Part shown: one piece after another, positions 35,036 through 43,362 of the stretch | Numbering within the stretch: position 1 is the first letter of the stretch | Layout of the letters: every line of letters starts with the position of its first letter | The notes under the pieces: model-generated | Told to the model about the DNA's origin: nothing | Database searches by the model: none | The model's input: only the letters and a program-made list of their open reading frames with translations | Source: Streptomyces sp. Mut1 | GTDB taxonomy: Bacteria; Actinomycetota; Actinomycetes; Streptomycetales; Streptomycetaceae | Assembly: GCF_030719295.1 (NCBI RefSeq) | Contig: NZ_CP120997.1 | Coordinates: 2,170,001-2,234,000, forward strand | Direction of reading: 5' to 3' | Length of the DNA stretch: 64,000 nucleotides | Translations under genes and position numbers: made by a program

Positions 35036-36395
35036 GCGGCTGACGGCACGCGAGGCGATCGGCGCGCTCACCGCCGACTTCACCGAGTCCGCCGCCCCCG
35101 CCGGGGACACCGCCGGCGACGGCCCGCTCGGCTGGGCGGGCTACGCCGACTCCCGGGCGCGGGCCACCGCCCGTACCGGCGAGCAGGAGTCCGTCGTCCA
35201 CGGCACCGCCACGGTCGGCGGGCATCCTTGCGTCCTGATCTCGTTCGAGTTCGGCTTCCTGGGCGGCTCGCTCGGGCAGCGCACCGGAGACCGGCTGGAG
35301 GCCGCGTACGAGGAGGCCATAACCCGGCGGCTGCCGCTCGTCTCGCTGATCGCGACGGGCGGCAGCCGCATGCAGGAAGGCATGATCGCGCTGACCCAGC
35401 TGCACCGGGTGGCCCGTGCGTCGGCCCGGCTGCGGGCGGCGGGACCGGCCCAGCTCGCGGTCCTGCGCGACCCGACGACCGGCGGCGGCTGGGCCACGCT
35501 GGGCGCGGGCGCCGATGTGATCCTGGCACTGCCCGGGGCGCAGGTCGGGTTCGCCGGTTCCCGGGTGCGTCCGGCGGACGCGGACCCCGCCGCGTACGGG
35601 GCCGAGGGCCAGCTCGCGGCCGGTTCCGTCGACGCGATCGTCCCGCCCGGGGAGCTGCCGGCCACGGTGGGCCGCTGGCTGGGCCTGCTCGCCCACCACG
35701 ACGCCCCGCCCGCGCCCGCCCCGGTCCCGGACGCGCTCGGGGCGACCGATCTGCCCCGCACGGGCTGGGACGCGGTCCTGCGGGCCAGGGCGGCGGACCG
35801 GCCGCGCGCCGGGGCCTACCTGGACGCCTACTTCGGCCTGCGCCTCCCGCTGAGCGGCGACCGCTGCGGCGGGACGGACCCGGGGCTGCTCTGCGGGTTC
35901 GGGCTGCGCGAGGGGCGGCCGGTGGCGTACGTGGCGCAGTGCGGCACCGCGACGCGCCCGGCCGGGTACCGCACGGCGGCCCGGGTGATCAGGCTCGCCG
36001 ACCGGCTGGGGATCCCGGTCCTCACCCTGGTCGACACCCCGGGCGCGGCCAACGACGCGGAGGCGGAACGTTCCGGCGCGGGCGCGGCCATCGCGGACGC
36101 CTTCGCGTCGATCGCGGCGGCCCGGGTCCCGGTCACGACCCTGGTGATCGGCGAGGGCGGATCGGGCGGCGCGCTGGCCCTGGCCGCGCCGGACCGCACG
36201 CACGTCACCCCGGACAGCTACTTCTCGGTCATCGCCCCCGAGTTGGCCGCGGCGATCCTGAAGCGGGACCCGGACCGCGTCCGGGCCACGGCCGGCCAGC
36301 TGCGGCTGCGCCCGCAGGACCTGGTGGACCTGGGCGTGGCCCGCTCGGTGGCCGGTGCGCCGGGCCGACGCGCAGGAGCGGCCGAGGGTGGCTAG
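35028..36395 (+). CDS. Acetyl-CoA/acyl-CoA carboxyltransferase, fused beta-alpha type
   Basis: A 455-residue carboxyltransferase with both crotonase-fold halves in one chain. The N half has SFEFGFLGGSLGQ, IATGGSRMQEG and GGGWATLGAGAD; the C half has LVDTPGAANDAEAE and VIGEGGSGGALALA, the Gly pairs that form oxyanion holes. It resembles AccD plus AccA but has no zinc finger and is shorter than a typical acyl-CoA carboxylase beta chain (~530). It overlaps matB by 8 bp, so the two act together; it may carboxylate or decarboxylate malonyl-type CoA esters. No biotin carboxylase or carrier gene is adjacent. Confidence 0.82.
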   Translation: MAERLTAREAIGALTADFTESAAPAGDTAGDGPLGWAGYADSRARATARTGEQESVVHGTATVGGHPCVLISFEFGFLGGSLGQRTGDRLEAAYEEAITRRLPLVSLIATGGSRMQEGMIALTQLHRVARASARLRAAGPAQLAVLRDPTTGGGWATLGAGADVILALPGAQVGFAGSRVRPADADPAAYGAEGQLAAGSVDAIVPPGELPATVGRWLGLLAHHDAPPAPAPVPDALGATDLPRTGWDAVLRARAADRPRAGAYLDAYFGLRLPLSGDRCGGTDPGLLCGFGLREGRPVAYVAQCGTATRPAGYRTAARVIRLADRLGIPVLTLVDTPGAANDAEAERSGAGAAIADAFASIAAARVPVTTLVIGEGGSGGALALAAPDRTHVTPDSYFSVIAPELAAAILKRDPDRVRATAGQLRLRPQDLVDLGVARSVAGAPGRRAGAAEGG

Positions 36396-36440
36396 CGTGG
36401 ACAGAGGGGGCAGACCCGTCACCCGAGGAGATGACCCACC

Positions 36441-37235
36441 ATGCCCGCAGAAGCAGAAGGCACGCCGTGCTGGGCGGACGCGACGGTCGGCGACCTCGCC
36501 GAGGCGAAACGCTTCTACGGTGAGCTGCTGGGCTGGACGTTCGGCGACACACTGGCCGAGTACGGCAGCTACACCCAGGCCTTTGTGAACGAGAAGGCGG
36601 TCGCCGCGCTGATGCCCCGGCAGTCGGAGCAGATGCCGACCGGCTGGTGCCTGTACCTGGAATCGCCCGACGCGGCGGCCACCGCGTCGAAGATCCGCGA
36701 CAACGGCGGCACGGTCCAGGTGAAGCCCATGCAGGTCGGCGAGTTCGGCACGATGGTGGTGGCCGACGACCCCGGCGGGGTCACCTTCGGCGTGTGGCAG
36801 CCCGGCAGCCACAAGGGCTTCGGGGCCCGGACGGTGCCCGGCGCCTACAGCTGGGCCGAGGTCTTCACCCGTGAGCCGGAGAAGGCGGACGCCTTCTTCC
36901 CCGCCGTCTTCGGATACGGCGTGCAGCGCATGGCCGACGACGCGGTCGACTTCACCCTCTACGACCTGGGCGCGGACCCGGTCATGGGCCGGATGAAGAT
37001 GACGGACGACTTCCCGCCCGAGGTGCCGCCGTACCTGAACGTGTACTTCACGGTCGCGGACTGCGACGCTGCGGTGGAGAAGGCGAAGTCGCTGGGTGCG
37101 ACGCTGCGGTTCGGCCCGATGACGATGCCGTTCGGCAGGTTCGCGGCGCTGACGGACCCGGACGGCTCGCCGTTCTCGCTGATCGACAGCGGGACGACGG
37201 GCGGTGAGATGCCGAAGCTGGAGAGGGTGAGGTGA
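36441..37235 (+). CDS. VOC family protein with two glyoxalase-like domains
   Basis: A 264-residue protein built from two vicinal-oxygen-chelate domains (about residues 8-125 and 135-255). Blocks such as DLAEAKRFYGELLGW, VVADDPGGVTFGVWQPG, and in the second half VYFTVADCDAAVEKAKSLGA with TDPDGSPFSLI are typical. Members include hydrolase- and bleomycin-resistance-like proteins. Function is unknown. GAGGAG lies 10 nt before ATG 36441. It is convergent with acpS, 10 bp apart, and marks the edge of the biosynthetic locus. Confidence 0.88.
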   Translation: MPAEAEGTPCWADATVGDLAEAKRFYGELLGWTFGDTLAEYGSYTQAFVNEKAVAALMPRQSEQMPTGWCLYLESPDAAATASKIRDNGGTVQVKPMQVGEFGTMVVADDPGGVTFGVWQPGSHKGFGARTVPGAYSWAEVFTREPEKADAFFPAVFGYGVQRMADDAVDFTLYDLGADPVMGRMKMTDDFPPEVPPYLNVYFTVADCDAAVEKAKSLGATLRFGPMTMPFGRFAALTDPDGSPFSLIDSGTTGGEMPKLERVR

Positions 37236-37245
37236 CGTAGCGCGT

Positions 37246-37656
37246 TCACGTCTCGTCGCCGATCCCCGCCACCATCGCGTGCGCCTGGGCAGCCGTGTGC
37301 GTGAGGCTGATCAGCCAGGTGCGGACGCCCGCCGCTTCCGCCAGCGCCGCGGCCCGGCCCGCGAGGTGGAGGGAGGGCTTCCCGCCGGGCGCCCGCCGGA
37401 CCTCGATATCGGTGAGCGGCGCCCCGGCCAGGCCCGTGCCCAGTGCCTTCAGCACCGCTTCCTTGGCCGCGAACCGGACCGCGTACCGCTCCGCCGGGTC
37501 CCGAGGGATGTCGCAGTAGGCGCGCTCGGCCTCGGTGAACGCCCTGGTTCTGAAGGCCGGTTGGCGGGTGAGCACGCCCCGTATCTCCGCCACGTCCGCG
37601 AGGTCCGTGCCCACGCACAGGACCCGCCGGCCGACCAGGCCTTCCGTCCATGTCAT
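37246..37656 (-). CDS. acpS: Holo-ACP synthase-type phosphopantetheinyl transferase
   Basis: A 136-residue AcpS-type enzyme that transfers 4'-phosphopantetheine from CoA to a carrier-protein Ser. Metal and catalytic residues are visible: Asp18 in CVGTDLADVAEI and Glu66 in VRFAAKEAVLKALGTG, then SLHLAGRAAALA. It is the last gene of a 12-gene operon and overlaps the subtilase by four bases (ATGA). Its position implies that it serves the carrier protein at 41186 rather than, or as well as, the fatty acid AcpP. A housekeeping AcpS is expected elsewhere in the genome. Confidence 0.9.
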   Translation of the reverse strand: MTWTEGLVGRRVLCVGTDLADVAEIRGVLTRQPAFRTRAFTEAERAYCDIPRDPAERYAVRFAAKEAVLKALGTGLAGAPLTDIEVRRAPGGKPSLHLAGRAAALAEAAGVRTWLISLTHTAAQAHAMVAGIGDET

Positions 37657-39023
37657 GGGAGGCGCGCTGCCGTGAGCAGGCCGTAGCCCACCGCCTCGTT
37701 CGGGCAGACGCCGCCGCAGTCGTCGCCGGTCAGGGTCCGCCCCTCCGTCACCGGAAGGCAGGCGCCCGCCAGGTCTTCGGCACTCAGCGCGCGGCCCTTG
37801 CCGACGCCCTGCTGTACCGCGAGCGCCACCACCCCGGCCGCGTACGCCGTCGCTCCGGACGTCCCGCTGGACACCAGCCAGCCGTCGTCGGGGGCGGTCC
37901 CGTCGTACGCGCTGTTGCGGCGGTCGAACATGCACCCGGGCTGGGTCGGGAACACCACGTAGTCGCCGTTCGGCAGCATTCCGCACGGCCCGGACAGGTC
38001 GGGCACCCGCCGGCCGGGGAAGACGTCCGAGCGGTAGCTGGACGCCAGGTCGGCGGCCCGCCTTTGTCCGTCCGGCCCCACGTGGACCCCGCCGACCGTG
38101 ATCGCGCCCGGTGTCGCCACCGACTGGAACATGGCGGTGCGCCGGTCCGTCGAGCCGTTCCCGGCGGCGAACAGGACCGTGATCCCGCGCCGCACCGCGT
38201 TCGCGACCTCCAGGTGCAGGTGCGGCTCCGCGCGCAGGGTGCCCCAACTGCACGAGATGACGTCCGGTGCCAGCTCCACCGCCCGCTGGAAGGCCGCCAG
38301 CGGGAAGGAGAAGCTCTCGCAGGCCATCTTGACCATGGTGAGGTCGGCCCGGGGCGCGACCGCGAGCAGCAGCGCCGACATGGCGGTGCCGTGGCCGCGT
38401 TCGTCCACGGCGGGGTCGAGGGCGGACAGGCCGGGGACGACCGTCGTGCGGTAGCCGTGGGCACGGTGGTGCGGGTGGCCGTACAGGCCGGTGTCGACCA
38501 TCACGACCCGGACGCCGTCGCCCCGGACGCCCGCCGCGTGCGGCCGGCCGGCGCCGGCGACGCGGACGGCGTCCTCGGGCAGCCGCAGATACCGCGCGTC
38601 GGGCGGGAGCGGCGGGGTGGCCCCGGCACCCAGCTCGAAGCCGGCACGCGGGGCCCGTACCTCCTGGACCAGGCCGGCGTGGAGCCGGGAGCCGAGCGGG
38701 CCCGCGGCGGCGAACTCGTAGCGGACCGTCTCCCGGATGTACTTGTTCCGCACCGGCCGCACCGGGTGGCCGAAGACCTCCGCGAGCAGGGCGGGGGCGC
38801 CGGAGACGGTGAGGCCGGCCTCGGTCCTCGCCTCGACGGCGAGCCCCTCGCGGGTGTAGGCGTCGGCCAGCCGGTCGATGGTTCCGGGAGCCGCGAGGAA
38901 CTCCTCGGCCCGGTGCCCGAGGAGCAGCGCGGGGTCGTCGCCGAGCGCGAGACCGGTGGCCGAGCGGGGCACGACGGTCACCACGCCGCACTGCTCGAAC
39001 CGGGCCAGCTCCTTCTCGGTCAC
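37653..39023 (-). CDS. Subtilase-family (S8) serine protease, no signal peptide
   Basis: A 456-residue subtilisin-like protein. The catalytic triad reads Asp177 (VVMVDTGLYG), His211 (ERGHGTAMSA) and Ser389 (SSGTSGATAYAAG), with the oxyanion Asn289 in AAGNGS. The first ~165 residues (with LARFEQCGVVTVVPRSATG near the start) form an unusual N-terminal region rather than a signal peptide or a clear I9 propeptide, so the enzyme should be cytoplasmic. Several cysteines in the C-terminal half (PCGML, GCMF, GACLP, DDCGGVC) could bind metal or form disulfides. Both of its ends overlap its neighbours by four bases (GTGA and ATGA), so it is a tightly coupled member of the pathway. Its role is unknown. 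Confidence 0.88.
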   Translation of the reverse strand: MTEKELARFEQCGVVTVVPRSATGLALGDDPALLLGHRAEEFLAAPGTIDRLADAYTREGLAVEARTEAGLTVSGAPALLAEVFGHPVRPVRNKYIRETVRYEFAAAGPLGSRLHAGLVQEVRAPRAGFELGAGATPPLPPDARYLRLPEDAVRVAGAGRPHAAGVRGDGVRVVMVDTGLYGHPHHRAHGYRTTVVPGLSALDPAVDERGHGTAMSALLLAVAPRADLTMVKMACESFSFPLAAFQRAVELAPDVISCSWGTLRAEPHLHLEVANAVRRGITVLFAAGNGSTDRRTAMFQSVATPGAITVGGVHVGPDGQRRAADLASSYRSDVFPGRRVPDLSGPCGMLPNGDYVVFPTQPGCMFDRRNSAYDGTAPDDGWLVSSGTSGATAYAAGVVALAVQQGVGKGRALSAEDLAGACLPVTEGRTLTGDDCGGVCPNEAVGYGLLTAARLP

Positions 39024-40606
39024 CTGGACTTCGCCCCCTCTCCGGGCCCGTCCGCGAGGGCCCGCAGCCGGTCGCGGTCGAGTTTGCCGGACGGCGTGAG
39101 GCTCACGTCCCCGTCGGCCAGGAACTCGACGCGGGCCGGCAGCATGTAGTCGGGCAGCCGCAGCGCGAGCCGCCGGCGCAGCTCCTCCTCGCGCGGCCCG
39201 GTGCCGGCGTCCTGCCGGCCGAGGACGAAGAGCATGATCGCCCGGCCGGTCAGCGGGTGGGCGACCGGGACCGCGCAGCAGTCCGACACCCCGTCCACGG
39301 CCAGGGTCGCCGCCTCCACCTCGGAGAGGTGGACGAGGTTGCCGTTGATCTTCAGGGCGTCGTCGCGGCGCCCGAGGAAGACCAGGGCGCCGTCCTCCGG
39401 CCGGCGGCGCACGTAGTCGCCGGAACGGTAGTAGCGCCCCCCGGCGCCCGCCGGGTCCTCGACCACGGCCCGAGCGGTGCGCTCCGGCTCGCCGCAGTAT
39501 CCCGTCATCACCTGCGCGCCCCCGATGAGGAGTTCACCGGTCTCCCCGTCGGCCACCGGCCGCAGCGCGTCGTCCACGACGAGCACGTCCACGGCGGGCA
39601 GCGGATGGCCGATGGGCAGGAACTCCTCGCCGTCCTTGCCGGGGGTGCCGGTGAGGAAGAGCGTGGCGCTGTGCGTGGTCTCGGTGGGCCCGTACCCGTG
39701 CACGTACCGCAGTCCCGGTACGAGGGCGGAGAACGCCTCCAGGACCGACACCGGGCAGGACTCGCCGCCGAACCACAGCCGCCGCAGCGAGCCGAGGTCG
39801 CGCCGCCCGGCGTCGCTGAACCGGCTGACCAGCATCCGGATCACGGACGGCACGAGCAGCGTGTCGGTGATCCGCCACTCCTCGATCGCGCGGGTGACCT
39901 GGGTGGGCATGCGCAGCCGGGGCAGCAGGTGCACGGTGCCGCCGACCAGGAAGGTCGACCAGAGGTCGACGACCGAGGCGTCGAAGAAGAGCGGCGCGAC
40001 GTTGAGGAAGCGCATGCCGTCCTCGAAGCCGACGGTCTCCTGCACCCCGGTCAGCAGGGCGCACATCGACCGGTGGCTGATCACGACGCCCTTGGGGGTG
40101 CCGGTCGAGCCGGAGGTGAAGACGACGTACGCGTCGTCGTCGGGGGTCCGTCCCCCGGTGCCGGCCGGTCCCGGCGCGGCCTCGGCCGAGGGGTCCCAGC
40201 CGGTGCCCGCCTCCCCGGGGTCCCCGCCCACCGTGACCACCGTCCCGGCCGGCGCCCCGTCGAGGAGTTCCCGGTGGGCGGGCTGGACGACGGTGACCGT
40301 GGGCGCGCACGTGCCGAGCAGCAGCGCGATCCGGGCCGCCGGCAGCGACTCGTCCAGCGGCACGTAGCGGGCGCCGAGGCGCAGCGCGGCCCACATGACC
40401 GCGACCGAGGCGGCGGACTTGTCCATCACCATCGCGACGGTCCCGCCCCGGCCCACGCCGAGCCCGGCGAGGAGACCGGTCAGGGCCTGGACGCGCCGGG
40501 CGAGGGTGCGGTACGAGACCTGCTCCCCGGTCTCCAGGTCGACGACGGCGGTGGCCCCGCTGTCCCGCCGCCGCTCCAGCAGTTCGTCGGCGAAGGCGAC
40601 GCTCAT
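39020..40606 (-). CDS. Stand-alone amino acid adenylation enzyme (NRPS A domain)
   Basis: A 528-residue A domain with no fused carrier or condensation domain. Core motifs: A3 FTSGSTGTPKG, A4 FFDAS, A5 HGYGPTE, A7 YRSGDYV, A8 FLGRRDDALKINGNLV and A10 SLTPSGKLDR with the catalytic Lys. Aligned by eye to GrsA, the specificity residues read D-A-V-L-W-G-G-H-S-K; the leading Asp indicates an alpha-amino acid, and the rest matches no common code I recall. It should load the separate carrier at 41186. Its ATG overlaps the hydrolase stop (ATGA) and its stop overlaps the subtilase start (GTGA). Confidence 0.93.
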   Translation of the reverse strand: MSVAFADELLERRRDSGATAVVDLETGEQVSYRTLARRVQALTGLLAGLGVGRGGTVAMVMDKSAASVAVMWAALRLGARYVPLDESLPAARIALLLGTCAPTVTVVQPAHRELLDGAPAGTVVTVGGDPGEAGTGWDPSAEAAPGPAGTGGRTPDDDAYVVFTSGSTGTPKGVVISHRSMCALLTGVQETVGFEDGMRFLNVAPLFFDASVVDLWSTFLVGGTVHLLPRLRMPTQVTRAIEEWRITDTLLVPSVIRMLVSRFSDAGRRDLGSLRRLWFGGESCPVSVLEAFSALVPGLRYVHGYGPTETTHSATLFLTGTPGKDGEEFLPIGHPLPAVDVLVVDDALRPVADGETGELLIGGAQVMTGYCGEPERTARAVVEDPAGAGGRYYRSGDYVRRRPEDGALVFLGRRDDALKINGNLVHLSEVEAATLAVDGVSDCCAVPVAHPLTGRAIMLFVLGRQDAGTGPREEELRRRLALRLPDYMLPARVEFLADGDVSLTPSGKLDRDRLRALADGPGEGAKSR

Positions 40607-41172
40607 CGTTCCTCCAGCGGTGTCCCGTCGAGGCGGCGGCGGACCGCCTCCAGCAGCTCCGGGAAGGTGTCCATCTGCTGGTCGTAGGAGCCGAAGTGGC
40701 CCATGCCGTCCATGGCGTTGAAGGTGGAACCGGTCAGCTCGTGCAGTTCCTCGGCGACCGCGAAGGGTACCCAGGGGTCGTCCTTCGAGTGGAACTGCTC
40801 GATGAACGACTGGTTGGCGCGGATCGCCTTCCAGTCCCACGGGGTGTCGAAGAAGCCGCTGCGGCGCTCCAGTTCGAAGCCGCAGTCGTGGTGGTGCCCG
40901 GCGACGGCGAAGGTGCCCAGGAGCGGTGCCGTCTCCGCGTACCGGAAGGCGGTCAGCGCGCCGGACGAGTGGCCGACGATGACCGTCCGCTCGTCCGGGC
41001 GGATGACGTCGGTGAGGTAGGGCAGCCAGTAGCGCATCCGGCCCTTGATGGGGTCGGGGAAGGTCTCGGCCACCACCTCGACGCCGAGGGCCTCCAGTTC
41101 CCGTTTCAGGTACGGGAACCAGATGCCCTCGACGCTCGCTCCGGCGTTCCCGTGGATCAGCACCACGCGCAC
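40603..41172 (-). CDS. Small alpha/beta serine hydrolase, RBBP9/YdeN-like
   Basis: A 189-residue single-domain hydrolase of the RBBP9 type. It opens with VVLIHGNAGASVEGIW, has the nucleophile Ser69 in VGHSSGAL and a likely catalytic His159 in GMGHFGS. Placed between the carrier and adenylation genes, it could act as a thioesterase that releases or edits a carrier-bound residue, as type II thioesterases do, although it is smaller than the usual TEII (~250 aa). Starts at GTG 41172, 13 bp after the carrier gene. Confidence 0.85.
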   Translation of the reverse strand: MRVVLIHGNAGASVEGIWFPYLKRELEALGVEVVAETFPDPIKGRMRYWLPYLTDVIRPDERTVIVGHSSGALTAFRYAETAPLLGTFAVAGHHHDCGFELERRSGFFDTPWDWKAIRANQSFIEQFHSKDDPWVPFAVAEELHELTGSTFNAMDGMGHFGSYDQQMDTFPELLEAVRRRLDGTPLEER

Positions 41173-41185
41173 GTCCGAGTGGATC

Positions 41186-41467
41186 TCAGACAGGGGACAC
41201 CTCGTCTTCGAGGAGTTCCTCCAGGAGACCGGAGAGGGAACCCAGGGTCGCGAAGTTCTCCGTCGTCAGCAGCTCGGGTTCGAGCTCGATGTCGTAGAAC
41301 GTCTCGAAGGCCAGGGTCAGTTCGATCATCTGGGTCGAGTTGAGCGACAGTCCGCCGTTGAACAGCGGGGTGTCGGAGGCGAGTTCGACCAGCTGCTGCG
41401 GGAAGATCTGGGCGATCACCCCACGGAGGTCGTCCTCGATCTCCGCCTGGGTCTTGCGGGCGTCCAT
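41186..41467 (-). CDS. Acyl/peptidyl carrier protein
   Basis: A 93-residue stand-alone carrier. The phosphopantetheine Ser44 is in GGLSLNSTQMIEL; the residue before it is Asn instead of the usual Asp. The protein is acidic, especially at the end (LLEELLEDEV). It lies 7 bp after the radical SAM gene and 13 bp before the hydrolase. Together with the adenylation enzyme and the AcpS-type transferase it makes a complete loading set, and the radical SAM enzyme may act on the tethered substrate. Confidence 0.9.
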   Translation of the reverse strand: MDARKTQAEIEDDLRGVIAQIFPQQLVELASDTPLFNGGLSLNSTQMIELTLAFETFYDIELEPELLTTENFATLGSLSGLLEELLEDEVSPV

Positions 41468-41474
41468 CGGTGGA

Positions 41475-43010
41475 TCAGCTCTTCTCGGGTTCGGCGGGGG
41501 TGCTCTCCTTGGCGGTCTCCTCCGCCGTCTTCGGGCGGGTCTGGAGGAAGAGCGGGGTCCGCGGGATGTTCTGCGCGTCCTGGTGGAAGGGGTTGCGCTT
41601 GTTCTTCAGCGACAGGTACATCGTGCGCCGGGCGCGGGCCTTCTCCTCGTCCGAGTAGAAGAGGAAGGCGATGTTGCCGGCGTTCTCGCGGCCGACCTCG
41701 GTGAGGGTCAGGTCCTCGTCGGTCTCGATCGCGTAGCCGCCCTCGACCAGCCAGTCCACCTCGCGGCGGTACTTCTCGAAGTTGGCGACGTCGGCCTTGC
41801 GGACGGTACCGAAGACCGGGAAGAAGACCATGACCCGGTTCTCGACCTCGTCCTCGGAGCAGATGCGGCCCTGCTCGATCGGGATGATGCCTTCCTCGAC
41901 CTCCCGCATCCACCGCTCGACGTCGGTGTGGTTGCGGTAGCTGCGCTCGCCCATGTAGTTCTCGGCGGCGGGGCCGATCCCCAGGGTGTAGCTGGCGCGG
42001 TAACCGTTGCCGCCGCAGGCGTGGTTGAGGCCGATCTCGCCCGCGTCGTCGAGGTGGGTGAAGAAGTTGATCAGGAGCTGCTTGTCGTAGCCGTACCCGG
42101 CCAGACCGTCCTTGATCTGCCGGTACTGCTCGCGCTCGATGGCACCCGACGGCTTCACCTCGGCGACCTTGCCGGCCCGGATCTGCTGGTCGAGGCGGGT
42201 GCCCTCCCACTGGTTGAAGCGGTACGTCTGCACGAAGCTGGGGCGCAGCTCGCCGCAGATGCCCTCCAGGTCACGGCCGAGGACCTCGTCGTCCTGCCCC
42301 GGCAGGTTGTACATGAGGTCCAGGGCGAAGGTGCGGATGCCGGCCTTGCGGATGTTCTCGGCGGTCTGGTGGACCTGCTCGACGCTGGCCTTGATGGTGA
42401 GCTTGCGGCGGATGTCCTCGTCGAGGGTCTGGACGCCGAAGGAGATACGGGTGATGCCGAGGGACTTCAGCATCTCGATGTAGCCGTCCTTGGACAGGCC
42501 GAGCGGGCTGCCCTCCAGGGAGATGCCGTCGACCTCGCTCAGGTCGAACTCGCGGTGGACGGCCTCCAGGATGGTCGCCATCGACTCCTGTTCCAGCGCG
42601 GACGGCGTGCCGCCGCCGAACTGGACGTACCTGACCTTCGTGCCCTCGAAGTACTTCGAGCGGGCGTTGCGCTGGATCTCCTTGACCATGGCCTGGACGA
42701 AGCGCTTCTGCCGCTCGCCCTGGTACTTCGCCGCCGACTCCTTGAAGCAGGCGCAGAAGTTGCAGAAGGCCTCGCAGAACGGGATGTGGAAGTAGAGCAG
42801 GATGTCGGTCTGCTCCGGGTGGGACTGGCGGTCCAGGAAGGAGAAGTACTCGGCCTTCTTCCCCTCGTTGTCGAGGGCGTCCTGGAAGGCGCAGATCTTC
42901 GGGTAGAACCAGGTGACGTTGGTGCGCTTCTCGGGGCTCTCGAACTCGTCCTTCAGATAGAAGTTCGAGTCGAGGCCCAGCATGAAGGGGTTCTCGACGT
43001 GGGTCGTCAT
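41475..43010 (-). CDS. HemN-like radical SAM enzyme
   Basis: A 511-residue radical SAM protein. The cluster motif is Cys79-x3-Cys83-x2-Cys86 followed by Cys88 (HIPFCEAFCNFCACFK), the CxxxCxxCxC form of the HemN family. The SAM-binding GGGTPS motif follows, then ISFGVQTLD, LDLMYNLPGQ and the HemW/HemN-type LGIGPAAENYMG. A C-terminal winged-helix-like region has YAIETDEDLTLTEVG. Unlike HemN it sits in a biosynthetic operon next to a ferredoxin and a carrier. HemN relatives in secondary metabolism include C-methyltransferases and cyclopropane-forming enzymes that use a second SAM; that type of chemistry is possible here but not shown. Confidence 0.9.
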   Translation of the reverse strand: MTTHVENPFMLGLDSNFYLKDEFESPEKRTNVTWFYPKICAFQDALDNEGKKAEYFSFLDRQSHPEQTDILLYFHIPFCEAFCNFCACFKESAAKYQGERQKRFVQAMVKEIQRNARSKYFEGTKVRYVQFGGGTPSALEQESMATILEAVHREFDLSEVDGISLEGSPLGLSKDGYIEMLKSLGITRISFGVQTLDEDIRRKLTIKASVEQVHQTAENIRKAGIRTFALDLMYNLPGQDDEVLGRDLEGICGELRPSFVQTYRFNQWEGTRLDQQIRAGKVAEVKPSGAIEREQYRQIKDGLAGYGYDKQLLINFFTHLDDAGEIGLNHACGGNGYRASYTLGIGPAAENYMGERSYRNHTDVERWMREVEEGIIPIEQGRICSEDEVENRVMVFFPVFGTVRKADVANFEKYRREVDWLVEGGYAIETDEDLTLTEVGRENAGNIAFLFYSDEEKARARRTMYLSLKNKRNPFHQDAQNIPRTPLFLQTRPKTAEETAKESTPAEPEKS

Positions 43011-43033
43011 GACCTAGGCTCCCGCTCTTTCGG

Positions 43034-43348
43034 TCAGGAAGGCTGGCTGGAGGGCTCGGTGGGGGCCTCGGCTGGTTCCCCCTTGGTGCCCCGGCTCTCG
43101 AAGATGACCGGGTACTTGTTACTCATCTCGCCGTTGATCTCGATCCACTGGAACTTGTCCTCCGGCAGGTCGACGTCCGCCCAGATCGCCTCGGGCGGGC
43201 ATTCGGCTACGCACGCGTTGCAGTCGATGCATTCCTCGGGGTTGATGTAGAGCATCTCGGGACCCTCGTGGAAACAGCTCACGGGGCAGACGTCCACACA
43301 GTCCGTGTACTTGCAGCCAACGCATTCGTCGGTGACGACGTACGCCAT
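43034..43348 (-). CDS. 7Fe ferredoxin ([3Fe-4S][4Fe-4S], FdxA/FdI type)
   Basis: A 104-residue ferredoxin. Cysteines 9, 17 and 50 match the [3Fe-4S] ligands, and 21, 40, 43 and 46 the [4Fe-4S] ligands of Azotobacter FdI; extra Cys12 and Cys25 also fit that protein. After residue ~80 there is a polar, Pro/Glu-rich tail. A GGGAGGAGAG ribosome binding site precedes ATG 43348. It lies 14 bp after a BCAT-like gene and 23 bp before the radical SAM gene, so it probably reduces that enzyme's cluster. Confidence 0.94.
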   Translation of the reverse strand: MAYVVTDECVGCKYTDCVDVCPVSCFHEGPEMLYINPEECIDCNACVAECPPEAIWADVDLPEDKFQWIEINGEMSNKYPVIFESRGTKGEPAEAPTEPSSQPS

Positions 43349-43362
43349 GGTTCTCTCCTCCC

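Noticed and set aside
41475..43010. Radical SAM gene as the cell's haem biosynthesis hemN
   Set aside because: It lies inside a secondary-metabolism operon and no haem genes are near; the HemN likeness reflects the superfamily.
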